A program made the position numbers and the translations under genes. From SIG575 sp045643165 (GTDB taxonomy: Bacteria; Bacillota; Clostridia; Oscillospirales; Acutalibacteraceae): a DNA stretch of 23,487 nucleotides. Location: assembly GCA_045643165.1 (NCBI GenBank), contig JAZUKF010000139.1, positions 1 through 23,487 of the forward strand. Reading direction: 5' to 3'. Position 1 is the first letter of the stretch; the number at the start of each line of letters is the position of its first letter. The notes below the pieces were generated by a model, which was not told the DNA's origin, searched no databases, and saw only the letters and a list, made by a program, of their open reading frames with translations. Shown one piece after another: positions 14,826 to 22,912 of this stretch.

Positions 14826-15272
14826 ATGAATTTAAGTAATATGATTGCGGAAATGATAATGGAAATGCTTGATTCAAACGGCAGTACGGAAATTCAGCGT
14901 AATGAGTTGGCGGAAACATTAGGTTGCGTACCCAGCCAGATAAATTATGTTATTTCTTCACGCTTTACACCGGAGCACGGATATCTTGTTGAAAGCCGTC
15001 GTGGTGGCGGAGGATATATCCGTATAACCAGGGCAAAGTGCGATAAGGGAACGACTTTGATGCACGTGGTCAACTCTATCGGAAATGAACTTGACGAAAA
15101 AACATGCCGTGCACATATCTATAATCTGAATTATCAGGATTTTATTGATAACAGAACCGCCGCATTGATTATGGCGGCAACATCCGACAGCTGTTTCAGA
15201 AACCTGAATACAAAGCAAAAAGATATTATCAGAGCAAATATATTGAAGCAAATGCTTCTTACATTGACTTAA
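14826..15272 (+). CDS. ctsR: CtsR, heat-shock transcriptional repressor
   Basis: This is a 148-residue CtsR. The start is ATG 14826: SD AAAGGA ends 10 bases before it, while the in-frame GTG at 14817 touches the SD. The N-terminal winged helix-turn-helix includes RNELAETLGCVPSQINYVIS (about 25-44). The wing carries ESRRGGGGYIRI with the four-glycine loop, known in CtsR as the heat-sensing element that loosens DNA binding at high temperature. The C-terminal half is the dimerisation/McsB-contact domain. It represses its own operon through the heptad sites at 14721-14737 and 14770-14800, and probably other clp genes. It is the first gene of ctsR-mcsA-mcsB-clpC. Confidence 0.97.
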   Translation: MNLSNMIAEMIMEMLDSNGSTEIQRNELAETLGCVPSQINYVISSRFTPEHGYLVESRRGGGGYIRITRAKCDKGTTLMHVVNSIGNELDEKTCRAHIYNLNYQDFIDNRTAALIMAATSDSCFRNLNTKQKDIIRANILKQMLLTLT

Positions 15273-15285
15273 GGAGGAAATTATT

Positions 15286-15795
15286 ATGTTATGTCAGAAT
15301 TGCGGAAAATATGAAGCGACAACCCATATCAAACAGGTTGTAAACGGAGAATATACACAGGCACATCTTTGTTCATCCTGTGCATCAAAATTAGGTTACG
15401 GTGATATGTTTTCGGATTTCGGAATGGATTTCGGTAATCTTTTCGGAAGTCTGTTTTCAACAGATTCAAAACATCTTGCCGCCAAGGAGGTCAGACGCTG
15501 TCCCACCTGCGGAATGTCCTTTGAGGAAATTGCAAAAAGCGGCAGGATAGGTTGTGCTGATTGCTATGATAAGTTTTACGAATTGCTGTTGCCTTCAATC
15601 AGAAGAATTCACGGTAAAACACAACACAACGGAAAAATTGCTCAGCAGAGTTCGGAAAGCAGTGAACCGAGTAAAGAGGAAATACTTGACGGGCTGAACG
15701 AAGAAATGAAAAAAGCCATAGAGGAACAGAATTTTGAGCTTGCCGCAGAAATCAGAGATAAGATAAAAAGCCTGAATGAGACAGAGGAGAAATAA
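15286..15795 (+). CDS. mcsA: McsA, zinc-binding activator of McsB
   Basis: This 169-residue protein has paired CxxC motifs: C3/C6 with C29/C32, and C72/C75 with C90/C93, two zinc knuckles. A C-terminal UVR (UvrB/C-like) helical hairpin follows at about 135-165 (LNEEMKKAIEEQNFELAAEIRDKIKSLN). McsA binds and stimulates the arginine kinase McsB and modulates CtsR/ClpC. SD AAGGAGG lies 13 bases after the ctsR stop; its own stop is one base before the mcsB start codon. The residues between the zinc knuckles (about 38-60) are Phe/Gly/Asp-rich, a flexible linker. Confidence 0.95.
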   Translation: MLCQNCGKYEATTHIKQVVNGEYTQAHLCSSCASKLGYGDMFSDFGMDFGNLFGSLFSTDSKHLAAKEVRRCPTCGMSFEEIAKSGRIGCADCYDKFYELLLPSIRRIHGKTQHNGKIAQQSSESSEPSKEEILDGLNEEMKKAIEEQNFELAAEIRDKIKSLNETEEK

Positions 15796-15796
15796 A

Positions 15797-16798
15797 ATGA
15801 AAGAGAATGTTATTAAAAACGGAACGGATGCAGATGTTGTACTCAGCACCAGAGTTCGTCTTGCGAGAAATATAAAAAAATATCCTTTTCCTCACAGACT
15901 TGATGAAGAAAAGAAAGCGGAATTAAATGAAAAAATCAATCAGATAATCTGTTCGGGTAATGAAGAATATAAATATTATGAAATGAAATCGTTTCCGCAG
16001 AAAAAGGTTGTTTCCCTTGCGGAAAGGCATCTTATCAGTCCCGAATTTACTTCTTTTCCCGAAGGCAGAGCGTTGATACTGTCCGAGGATGAAAATGTCA
16101 GCATCATGCTTCAGGAGGAGGACCATATCAGGATACAGGTAATGTGTAACGGATTGAATTTCGAAGATGTTTATAAAGTCGCAGATGAAATCGACTGTCT
16201 TATCGGAAAAAATCTTGAATATGCTTTTGATGAAAGAATCGGTTATCTTACTCAATGTCCTACAAATCTCGGAACGGGGATGAGAGCCTCCGCAATGCTG
16301 CATTTACCGGCATTGACAAAGCAGGGAGTAATTCCGAAACTGTCTGCAATGGTTTCAAAGTTAGGCCTTGTAATAAGAGGTTTTAACGGTGAGGGAAGTC
16401 AACCCAGCGGAGATATTTATCAAATCAGCAATCAGATAACTTTGGGAATAAGCGAAAAAGAGGCGATATATAATTTGTCGTCCATAATCAATCAGCTTGT
16501 TTCTCAGGAGAGAAAACTGCGTGAAGAACTGCTTAAAAATGAGGATTATGAAAACAGCCTGTGGCGTTCTTACGGTATATTAAAATATTCGAGAAAACTT
16601 TCCTGTGCTGAATTTATGAAACTTATTTCTGATGTCCGTCTCGGCACTTGTATGGGAATAATTGACATTGATACGGAAAAAATAAACCGTCTGATTTTCG
16701 ATGTTCAACCTGCAACGATAAGTACGGCAGAGGGAAGAAATCTTGATTATTCGGAACGTGATAAAATCCGTGCTTCCATGGTAAGGAAAGCGATGTAA
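15797..16798 (+). CDS. mcsB: McsB, protein-arginine kinase
   Basis: This 333-residue phosphagen-kinase-fold enzyme phosphorylates protein arginines, the degradation tag read by ClpC-ClpP, and inactivates CtsR. The start is ATG 15797 with SD GAGGAG inside the end of mcsA; the in-frame ATG at 15776 lies before that SD. The ATP-site motif STRVRLARN lies at 17-25, the guanidino-kinase CPTNLGTGMR signature has its active-site Cys at 154, and RGFNGEGSQP follows. The C-terminal RDKIRA (321-326) matches the RDxxRA phospho-arginine allosteric pocket. It is slightly shorter than B. subtilis McsB, but every key motif is present. Confidence 0.96.
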   Translation: MKENVIKNGTDADVVLSTRVRLARNIKKYPFPHRLDEEKKAELNEKINQIICSGNEEYKYYEMKSFPQKKVVSLAERHLISPEFTSFPEGRALILSEDENVSIMLQEEDHIRIQVMCNGLNFEDVYKVADEIDCLIGKNLEYAFDERIGYLTQCPTNLGTGMRASAMLHLPALTKQGVIPKLSAMVSKLGLVIRGFNGEGSQPSGDIYQISNQITLGISEKEAIYNLSSIINQLVSQERKLREELLKNEDYENSLWRSYGILKYSRKLSCAEFMKLISDVRLGTCMGIIDIDTEKINRLIFDVQPATISTAEGRNLDYSERDKIRASMVRKAM

Positions 16799-16834
16799 AA
16801 AAGAAAAATAAACGAAGAAGGGAATGAAAAGTGT

Positions 16835-19276
16835 ATGTATAAATTTTCAGGCTTTACGGAGAAAGCAAACAATGCTCTCAACAGAGCAATAACGGCGGCG
16901 GAAAATCTCGGTCATGCTTATATAGGAAGCGAACATTTGCTTATCGGTTTACTGGGAGAAAACGGAGTTGCTCAATCCGTGCTTTTAAAACACGGCGTAA
17001 GCGTAGAAAGTGTAACGGAGATATTAAAAATGTCCGTGGGTATAGGAACACCTACGGATTTAACCCCTGCGGATTTTACTCCCCGCTCAAAGCATATTAT
17101 TGAGCAGTCTGCCGCAATAACAAATTCAAAGGGACAGACTCTTGTGGGAACGGAGCATCTTTTATTGGCCGTTCTCAGAGAAAGCGACGGACTTGCGGTG
17201 GGTATTCTTTCTCAATCCGGAGCATCAATTCCGGAAATAATATCCGATTTGGGACGTGTGTTTGATAAAAATGAATCCGGCAGAAATACATCTTCAAGGT
17301 CGGGTGAAAAAGGTGGTAACTCTGATGCACCCACACTTGAAAAATTCGGCAGAAATCTTACATCACTTGCTTCGGAAAATAAAATCGATCCCGTTATCGG
17401 AAGGCAGAAGGAAATCGAAAGAGTAATTCAAATTCTTTCGAGGAGAACGAAAAATAATCCCTGTTTAATAGGCGAACCCGGTGTCGGAAAAACCGCTATT
17501 GCAGAAGGTCTTGCATTGAAAATCGCACAGGATGAAGTTCCGGAATTACTGAAAGATAAAAAAATATATGCCCTTGATTTAACGGGAATGGTTGCCGGAA
17601 CAAAGTACAGAGGTGATTTTGAGGAAAGAATAAAAGCCGCTATGGATGAAGTAAAAAAAGCGGGTGATATTATTCTTTTTGTTGATGAAATCCATACTCT
17701 TATCGGTGCCGGTTCGGCAGAGGGTGCAGTTGATGCGGCGAATATTCTCAAACCATCTCTTGCAAGGGGAGAAATTCAACTTATCGGTGCAACGACCATT
17801 GACGAATACAGAAAGCATATCGAAAAGGATGCCGCATTGGAAAGACGTTTTCAGCCTGTTACCGTGGGTGAACCTACGGAGGAGGAAGCGGTTGAAATCT
17901 TAAAGGGACTTAAAGACAGATATGAAGCTCATCATAAAATAAAAATATCAGAGGAGTCAATAATCGCTGCGGTAAAATTATCATCAAGATATATCGGCGA
18001 CAGATTTTTACCGGATAAAGCCATTGATTTGGTTGATGAAGCCTGTTCAAAGGTCAGATTGAGAGCATATACGGCACCTGCTGATTTGAAAGATATCGAA
18101 AATGAAATAAAGGAAATCAGAGGAGAAAAGGAGAATGCCGTCAATAATCAGGATTTTGAATCGGCGGCAAAACTTCGTGATAAGGAAAAGGAACTTATAA
18201 AAGAACTTGAAGAAAAAAAGAGTAATTGGCGAAAGGAAATGTCCGGTTTTTCCGGAGAGGTTACTACGCAGGAAATTGCTTCGATAGTGTCGGATTGGAC
18301 GGGAATACCTGTCAGCAAGCTTACCGAGGAGGAAAGTGAAAGACTTCTTCATCTTGAAAATGAATTGCATGAAAGTATTGTGGGACAGGATGAGGCGGTA
18401 ACGGCGGTTTCAAAAGCCATAAGACGAGGCAGAGTGGGACTTAAAGATCCGAAAAGACCGACAGGTTCATTTATTTTCCTCGGTCCCACCGGTGTGGGTA
18501 AAACGGAATTATGTAAAACTCTTGCAAAAACAATGTTCGGAGATGAAAATGCCATAATAAGAATGGATATGTCCGAATATATGGAAAAGCATACCGTGTC
18601 CAGGCTTGTGGGTTCTCCTCCCGGATATGTGGGATTTGATGAGGGAGGACAGCTTACGGAGGCGGTCAGAAGGAAACCCTATTCCGTAGTATTATTTGAT
18701 GAAATAGAAAAGGCACATCCGGATGTTTTCAACATTCTTCTTCAAATTCTTGATGACGGTATTCTTACGGATTCACAGGGACGGAAAACGGATTTCAAAA
18801 ACAGTGTGATCATTATGACATCAAACGTGGGTGCAAAACTTATTACTGATAAAAACGGAAGTCTCGGATTTACGTCTGAATCGGGAGCAAGTATGAGCCA
18901 TGAAAAAATCCGTGAGAATGTTCTGGGAGAATTAAAGCGTTGCTTTAAACCGGAATTTTTGAACCGTATTGACGATATCATTGTTTTCCGTCAGCTTACC
19001 CATGAGGATATTGAAAAAATTGCAGAACGTATGCTTGAAAAAACGAAAAAACGTGTGGCGGAAATGAATATAGATTTATCCTTTACGGATGAATGTATTT
19101 CAAAGATTGCAGATGCGGGATTTGATCCCGTGTACGGAGCAAGACCGCTTAAACGTGCCATCCGTTCAAGCATTGAGGATAAAATATCAGAGATGATTCT
19201 TGAGGGAAGTATTTGTTCCGGAAATGAATATCTTTGTGAAGTTAAGGACGGAGAATTTGTATTTAATAAAAAATAG
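16835..19276 (+). CDS. clpC: ClpC, AAA+ unfoldase of the ClpCP protease
   Basis: This 813-residue protein is full length for the family. It has a two-repeat Clp N domain (1 to about 145) and a D1 AAA module with Walker A GEPGVGKT (213-220) and FVDEIHT (Walker B). The middle coiled-coil carries a UVR motif (NNQDFESAAKLRDKEKEL, about 434-451), where McsB/MecA-type adaptors dock. The D2 module has GPTGVGKTE (550-558) and a C-terminal domain. A LGFTS loop near 676-680 is the likely ClpP-docking site. It unfolds phospho-arginine-marked proteins into ClpP. SD GAAGGG lies about 12 bases before ATG, longer than usual. It is the last gene of the CtsR operon; no terminator is visible before hrcA. Confidence 0.97.
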   Translation: MYKFSGFTEKANNALNRAITAAENLGHAYIGSEHLLIGLLGENGVAQSVLLKHGVSVESVTEILKMSVGIGTPTDLTPADFTPRSKHIIEQSAAITNSKGQTLVGTEHLLLAVLRESDGLAVGILSQSGASIPEIISDLGRVFDKNESGRNTSSRSGEKGGNSDAPTLEKFGRNLTSLASENKIDPVIGRQKEIERVIQILSRRTKNNPCLIGEPGVGKTAIAEGLALKIAQDEVPELLKDKKIYALDLTGMVAGTKYRGDFEERIKAAMDEVKKAGDIILFVDEIHTLIGAGSAEGAVDAANILKPSLARGEIQLIGATTIDEYRKHIEKDAALERRFQPVTVGEPTEEEAVEILKGLKDRYEAHHKIKISEESIIAAVKLSSRYIGDRFLPDKAIDLVDEACSKVRLRAYTAPADLKDIENEIKEIRGEKENAVNNQDFESAAKLRDKEKELIKELEEKKSNWRKEMSGFSGEVTTQEIASIVSDWTGIPVSKLTEEESERLLHLENELHESIVGQDEAVTAVSKAIRRGRVGLKDPKRPTGSFIFLGPTGVGKTELCKTLAKTMFGDENAIIRMDMSEYMEKHTVSRLVGSPPGYVGFDEGGQLTEAVRRKPYSVVLFDEIEKAHPDVFNILLQILDDGILTDSQGRKTDFKNSVIIMTSNVGAKLITDKNGSLGFTSESGASMSHEKIRENVLGELKRCFKPEFLNRIDDIIVFRQLTHEDIEKIAERMLEKTKKRVAEMNIDLSFTDECISKIADAGFDPVYGARPLKRAIRSSIEDKISEMILEGSICSGNEYLCEVKDGEFVFNKK

Positions 19277-19301
19277 ATAACCGATATTTTACAAAGTGTT
19301 T

Positions 19302-19314
19302 ACATTTGAAATGT
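19302..19314. promoter_or_regulatory. 13-bp palindrome abutting the hrcA -35
   Basis: ACATTT-G-AAATGT is a perfect 6-1-6 palindrome whose last base is the first base of the -35 TTGACA. It is a candidate operator for an additional regulator of the hrcA operon. No known family motif is recognised. Confidence 0.4.
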
Positions 19315-19342
19315 TGACAATAATTGCCTTCGGTTGTATATT
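19314..19342 (+). promoter_or_regulatory. Sigma-A promoter of hrcA-grpE-dnaK-dnaJ
   Basis: TTGACA (19314-19319), 17-bp spacer, TATATT (19337-19342); the CIRCE operator begins 11 bases after the -10. Confidence 0.88.
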
Positions 19343-19353
19343 ATATGTATGAT

Positions 19354-19380
19354 TTAGCACTCTCGGTGTCTGAGTGCTAA
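19354..19380. promoter_or_regulatory. CIRCE operator (HrcA binding site)
   Basis: TTAGCACTC-N9-GAGTGCTAA, identical to the consensus in all 18 conserved positions, overlapping the expected transcription start and placed in the hrcA 5' leader. Confidence 0.98.
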
Positions 19381-19415
19381 ATCACCACAATATACTGTGT
19401 AGGCGGTGATGAAAT

Positions 19416-20441
19416 ATGGATATGAGCGAAAGAAAAAAGAAAATTCTTTCCGCTGCCGTGGAGGAATATATTAAGACCGGTGAACCGGTGGGCTCAAAGG
19501 CAATCGTAAACTGCCTTGATATTTCAGTTTCATCAGCCACCGTGAGGAATGAACTTTCCGAACTTGCGGAAATGGGATTGTTAAATCAACCCCATACTTC
19601 TTCCGGCAGAGTACCCACTCATTCGGGATACAGATTTTATGTGGACCGTTTGATGAATGAATGTGATATAGATGAGTATCAAAGACGCAGAATTGATACG
19701 ATGTGGGGAATTCATTTTAATGATCCGGAAAAACTTCTTGAAAAAGCCGGAACTATTCTTGCGGATATTACAAATTGTGCCGTTGTATCTTCAACGCCTT
19801 CGTCTGAGGATGCGTTTATTAAAAAAATCGACCTTTTGCCCGTAAGTAAAAAAACGGCAATAGTTATTTTGATGACTTCAAACGGATTGATAAAAGAACG
19901 TGTTTGCAGAACCGATACGGAAATAACGGAAGAAACGGTTGAAATGTTTTATAATGTTCTTGCCGCTGATTTTCAGGGAAAGAATGTAACGGATATTGAT
20001 ACGCTTACGGTTCAAAATCTCGCTGTTTCTTTCGGAATGAATTTTCTTGAAATGACACCGTTTATTATTGCTCTGTCGGATATTGCGGAGGATATCTCAA
20101 AGGCGGATATTCTGCTTGAAGGACAGACAAATTTATTTTCAATCAGTGAAATCGGCACTGATGTCAATGCGCTTATTGAACTTCTCCGCAGACGTGATAC
20201 TGTATCATCGCTTTTGTCTGCGGGAGAAAATAAGATAAATCTTTTCATAGGAAAAGAAAATCCCTATGAACAATTCGGCAATTCCAGTATGATAGTTGCA
20301 AAATATACCGTGAACAGTAAGGACAGCGGTGCTTTCGGAATTATCGGTTCAACCAGAATGGATTATGCTAAAATTGTTCCCAGTATTAAATATTTGACGG
20401 AGATCGTCGGCAATTTGTTCAGCCGGACTCTGACGGAATAG
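19416..20441 (+). CDS. hrcA: HrcA, CIRCE-binding heat-shock repressor
   Basis: This 341-residue HrcA begins MDMSERKKKILSAAVEEYIKTGEPVGSKAI. It has the winged-helix DNA-binding domain (about 1-100, with SSATVRNELSELAEMGLLNQPHTSSGRVPT) followed by the GAF-like sensor domain and dimerisation insert. The C-terminus GSTRMDYAKIVPSIKYLTE is family-typical. HrcA represses its own operon, and usually groESL, through CIRCE; it needs GroEL for activity and so senses chaperone demand. ATG 19416 is preferred over ATG 19422 because GGTG lies 7 bases upstream. A perfect CIRCE is 35 bases before the start. Confidence 0.97.
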   Translation: MDMSERKKKILSAAVEEYIKTGEPVGSKAIVNCLDISVSSATVRNELSELAEMGLLNQPHTSSGRVPTHSGYRFYVDRLMNECDIDEYQRRRIDTMWGIHFNDPEKLLEKAGTILADITNCAVVSSTPSSEDAFIKKIDLLPVSKKTAIVILMTSNGLIKERVCRTDTEITEETVEMFYNVLAADFQGKNVTDIDTLTVQNLAVSFGMNFLEMTPFIIALSDIAEDISKADILLEGQTNLFSISEIGTDVNALIELLRRRDTVSSLLSAGENKINLFIGKENPYEQFGNSSMIVAKYTVNSKDSGAFGIIGSTRMDYAKIVPSIKYLTEIVGNLFSRTLTE

Positions 20442-20459
20442 AAGGAGATGAAACAGGTG
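20441..20459 (+). promoter_or_regulatory. RBS that sets a GTG start for grpE
   Basis: GAAGGAG (20441-20447) directly abuts ATG 20448, leaving no spacing. It stands 9 bases before in-frame GTG 20457, the normal distance. GTG is therefore the likely start. Confidence 0.75.
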
Positions 20460-20960
20460 GCAAAAGCAAAGAAAGAGGAAGTTAAGGAAGAAAAAAAAGA
20501 TGTAAAAAATTCTTCAAACGATGAACTTCAAAAAGTTAAGGATGAACTTGCTCTGAAAAATGATCAGCTTCTTCGGTTGGCGGCTGAATACGATAATTTC
20601 AGAAAGCGTTCTCAAAGGGAAAAGGAAGGAATTTATTCCGATGTTAAAGCAAATGTGCTGGGCGATTTTCTCCCCATAACCGATAATTTTAAAAGGGCTT
20701 TGGAAAATACCTCCGGCACCGTTGAGGATTGCCTTAAAGGTATAGAAATGATTTCAAATCAGTTCAACGAAGCACTTAAAAAACACGGTGTGGAGGAATT
20801 CGGTGAAGTCGGAGAGGAATTTGATCCCAATATCCACAATGCGGTTATGCATATTGATGATGAGGAGTTGGGAGAAAATGTAATAGCCGATGTGTTTAAC
20901 AAAGGCTATAAAGTAGGCGATAAAATTATTCGTCATGCGGTTGTAAAAGTCGCAAATTAA
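20457..20960 (+). CDS. grpE: GrpE, nucleotide-exchange factor of DnaK
   Basis: With the GTG start at 20457 the protein has 167 residues. A Lys/Glu-rich coiled-coil N-terminus leads into the family core: LLRLAAEYDNFRKRSQREKE, then FLPITDNFKRALEN, and the C-terminal beta-domain GEEFDPNIHNAVMHI ... VADVFNKGYKVGDKIIRHAVVKV type sequence. GrpE dimers release ADP from DnaK and act as a thermosensor. It is the second gene of the HrcA operon: it starts 15 bases after the hrcA stop and ends 37 bases before dnaK. Confidence 0.96.
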   Translation: MAKAKKEEVKEEKKDVKNSSNDELQKVKDELALKNDQLLRLAAEYDNFRKRSQREKEGIYSDVKANVLGDFLPITDNFKRALENTSGTVEDCLKGIEMISNQFNEALKKHGVEEFGEVGEEFDPNIHNAVMHIDDEELGENVIADVFNKGYKVGDKIIRHAVVKVAN

Positions 20961-20997
20961 AATAAATTGAAAACAAATCTTAGGAGGATATATAATC

Positions 20998-22827
20998 ATG
21001 TCAAAGATAATAGGAATTGACTTAGGTACAACAAACTCATGCGTTGCCGTTATTGAAGGCGGTGAAGCGGTAGTAATCTCTAACGCAGAAGGTGCAAGAA
21101 CAACTCCCTCTGTTGTAGGTTTCGGAAAAACAGGTGAAAGAATGGTTGGTCAGGTTGCAAAAAGACAGGCTATTACAAACCCTGACAGAACGGTTATTTC
21201 AATAAAACGTCAGATGGGTACTGATTATAAAGTATCTATCGGAAGCGATAAATTCACACCTCAGGAAATTTCAGCAATGATTCTTCAGAAATTGAAAACA
21301 GATGCGGAAAGTTATCTCGGTGAAAAGGTTACGGAGGCTGTTATTACCGTTCCCGCATATTTTACTGACTCTCAGCGTCAGGCAACTAAGGATGCAGGTA
21401 AGATAGCAGGTCTTGAAGTCAAGAGAATCATTAACGAGCCGACAGCGGCGGCACTTGCATACGGTATTGACAAGGAAACCGACCAGAAGGTTATGGTCTA
21501 TGACCTCGGCGGCGGTACATTCGACGTTTCCATTATCGAGATGGGCGACGGCGTTCAGGAGGTTCTTGCAACAGCAGGTAACAACCGTCTCGGCGGTGAT
21601 GATTTTGACCAGAGAATTATTGACTGGCTTGCAGATGAATTTAAAAAGGATCAGGGCGTAGATCTTCACGGAGATAAAATGGCAATGCAGCGTCTTAAAG
21701 AAGCTGCGGAAAAAGCAAAAATTGAGCTTTCCGGTGTTACATCGACACAAATAAGCCTTCCTTATATTACTGCTGATGCAACAGGTCCGAAGCATCTTGA
21801 AACAACTCTCACAAGAGCGAAATTCAATGAAATGACAGCCGACCTTGTTGAAGCAACAATGACACCTGTTCGTCAGGCAATTTCCGATTCAGGTCTTAAA
21901 ACATCTGAAATTGATAAGGTTCTTATGGTGGGCGGTTCTTCAAGAATTCCCGCAGTTCAGGAAGCAGTTCAGAAATATATCGGTAAGGAACCGTTTAAGG
22001 GAATAAACCCCGATGAGTGTGTTGCTCTCGGTGCGGCTCTCCAGGCTGGTGTTCTCGGTGGAGATGTTAAAGGACTTCTTCTTCTTGACGTTACTCCTCT
22101 TTCATTGGGAATTGAAACTATGGGTAATGTAAATACAAAGATAATTGAAAGAAATACAACTATTCCCGTTAAGAAAAGTCAGATTTTCTCCACTGCGGTT
22201 GGTAATCAGCCCTCTGTTGCAATTCATGTTCTTCAGGGTGAAAGAGAATTTGCAAAGGATAATAAAACTCTCGGTGTATTCCACCTTGACGGCATTATGC
22301 CCGCAAGACGTGGTGTACCTCAGATTGAAGTAACATTCGATATTGATGCTAACGGTATCGTTCACGTTTCCGCAAAGGACCTCGGCACCCAGAAAGAACA
22401 GTCAATTTCAATCACATCCTCCTCAAATATGTCAAAGGAAGATATTGAAAAGGCTGTAAAAGATGCAGAACAGTTTGCCGAAGAGGATAAGAAACGCCGT
22501 GAAGAGGTTGACCTCAGAAACGGTGCGGACCAGATGGTATATCAGTGTGAAAAACTTCTCAATGAAGAAGGGGATAAATTCTCCGATGATGAAAAGAATT
22601 CCTTAAATGAGAAGATTGACGGACTTAAAGAGGCTCTTAAAGGCGAAGATATAAATCTTATTAAGTCAAGACAGGAAGAACTTCAGGCAAAATTCTATGA
22701 AATTTCCGAAAGACTTTATAAAGAGGCACAGGCAAACGGTCAGGCTCAGGGTGCTCCCGAAGGATTTGCGGGAAATCCCGGTGACGGAAACGATTATCAG
22801 GAAGCAAATTACACAGACGTTGAGTAA
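20998..22827 (+). CDS. dnaK: DnaK, Hsp70 chaperone
   Basis: This 609-residue Hsp70 has the ATPase domain from residue 1 to about 355: IGIDLGTTNSC phosphate-1 motif, VPAYFTDSQRQATKDAGKIAGL, YDLGGGTFDVSI phosphate-2 and VGGSSRIPAVQ. The hydrophobic linker VTPLSLGIE, the substrate-binding beta domain and the helical lid follow. After TVISIKRQMGTDYK the segment runs straight to FTPQEISA, lacking the roughly 24-residue insertion of proteobacterial DnaK, the Gram-positive form. The C-terminus is Gln/Gly-rich, ending in YTDVE. SD TAGGAGGATA precedes ATG. The codon choice (CGT, GGT, ACA) differs somewhat from less-expressed neighbours, consistent with high expression. Confidence 0.98.
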   Translation: MSKIIGIDLGTTNSCVAVIEGGEAVVISNAEGARTTPSVVGFGKTGERMVGQVAKRQAITNPDRTVISIKRQMGTDYKVSIGSDKFTPQEISAMILQKLKTDAESYLGEKVTEAVITVPAYFTDSQRQATKDAGKIAGLEVKRIINEPTAAALAYGIDKETDQKVMVYDLGGGTFDVSIIEMGDGVQEVLATAGNNRLGGDDFDQRIIDWLADEFKKDQGVDLHGDKMAMQRLKEAAEKAKIELSGVTSTQISLPYITADATGPKHLETTLTRAKFNEMTADLVEATMTPVRQAISDSGLKTSEIDKVLMVGGSSRIPAVQEAVQKYIGKEPFKGINPDECVALGAALQAGVLGGDVKGLLLLDVTPLSLGIETMGNVNTKIIERNTTIPVKKSQIFSTAVGNQPSVAIHVLQGEREFAKDNKTLGVFHLDGIMPARRGVPQIEVTFDIDANGIVHVSAKDLGTQKEQSISITSSSNMSKEDIEKAVKDAEQFAEEDKKRREEVDLRNGADQMVYQCEKLLNEEGDKFSDDEKNSLNEKIDGLKEALKGEDINLIKSRQEELQAKFYEISERLYKEAQANGQAQGAPEGFAGNPGDGNDYQEANYTDVE

Positions 22828-22861
22828 TTTTTACAAATAAAATTTCAGCATTACAGGGTGA

Positions 22862-22878
22862 CGGGCTTTTTAAGTCCG
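22862..22878 (+). promoter_or_regulatory. Hairpin in the dnaK-dnaJ gap
   Basis: CGGGCTT, a TTT loop and AAGTCCG (one G-U pair) form a 7-bp stem between dnaK and dnaJ. No T-run follows, so it is not a normal terminator. It may be a processing or stability element lowering dnaJ output relative to dnaK. Confidence 0.4.
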
Positions 22879-22912
22879 CCGCTTTGGTGCTTTTGGAAAA
22901 GGGGCCGGAGCT

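Noticed and set aside
21271..21795. 174-codon minus-strand ORF, Cys-rich
   Set aside because: Antisense of dnaK; Cys-rich antisense frames are a common by-product of Gly/Ala/Thr codons in the sense gene.
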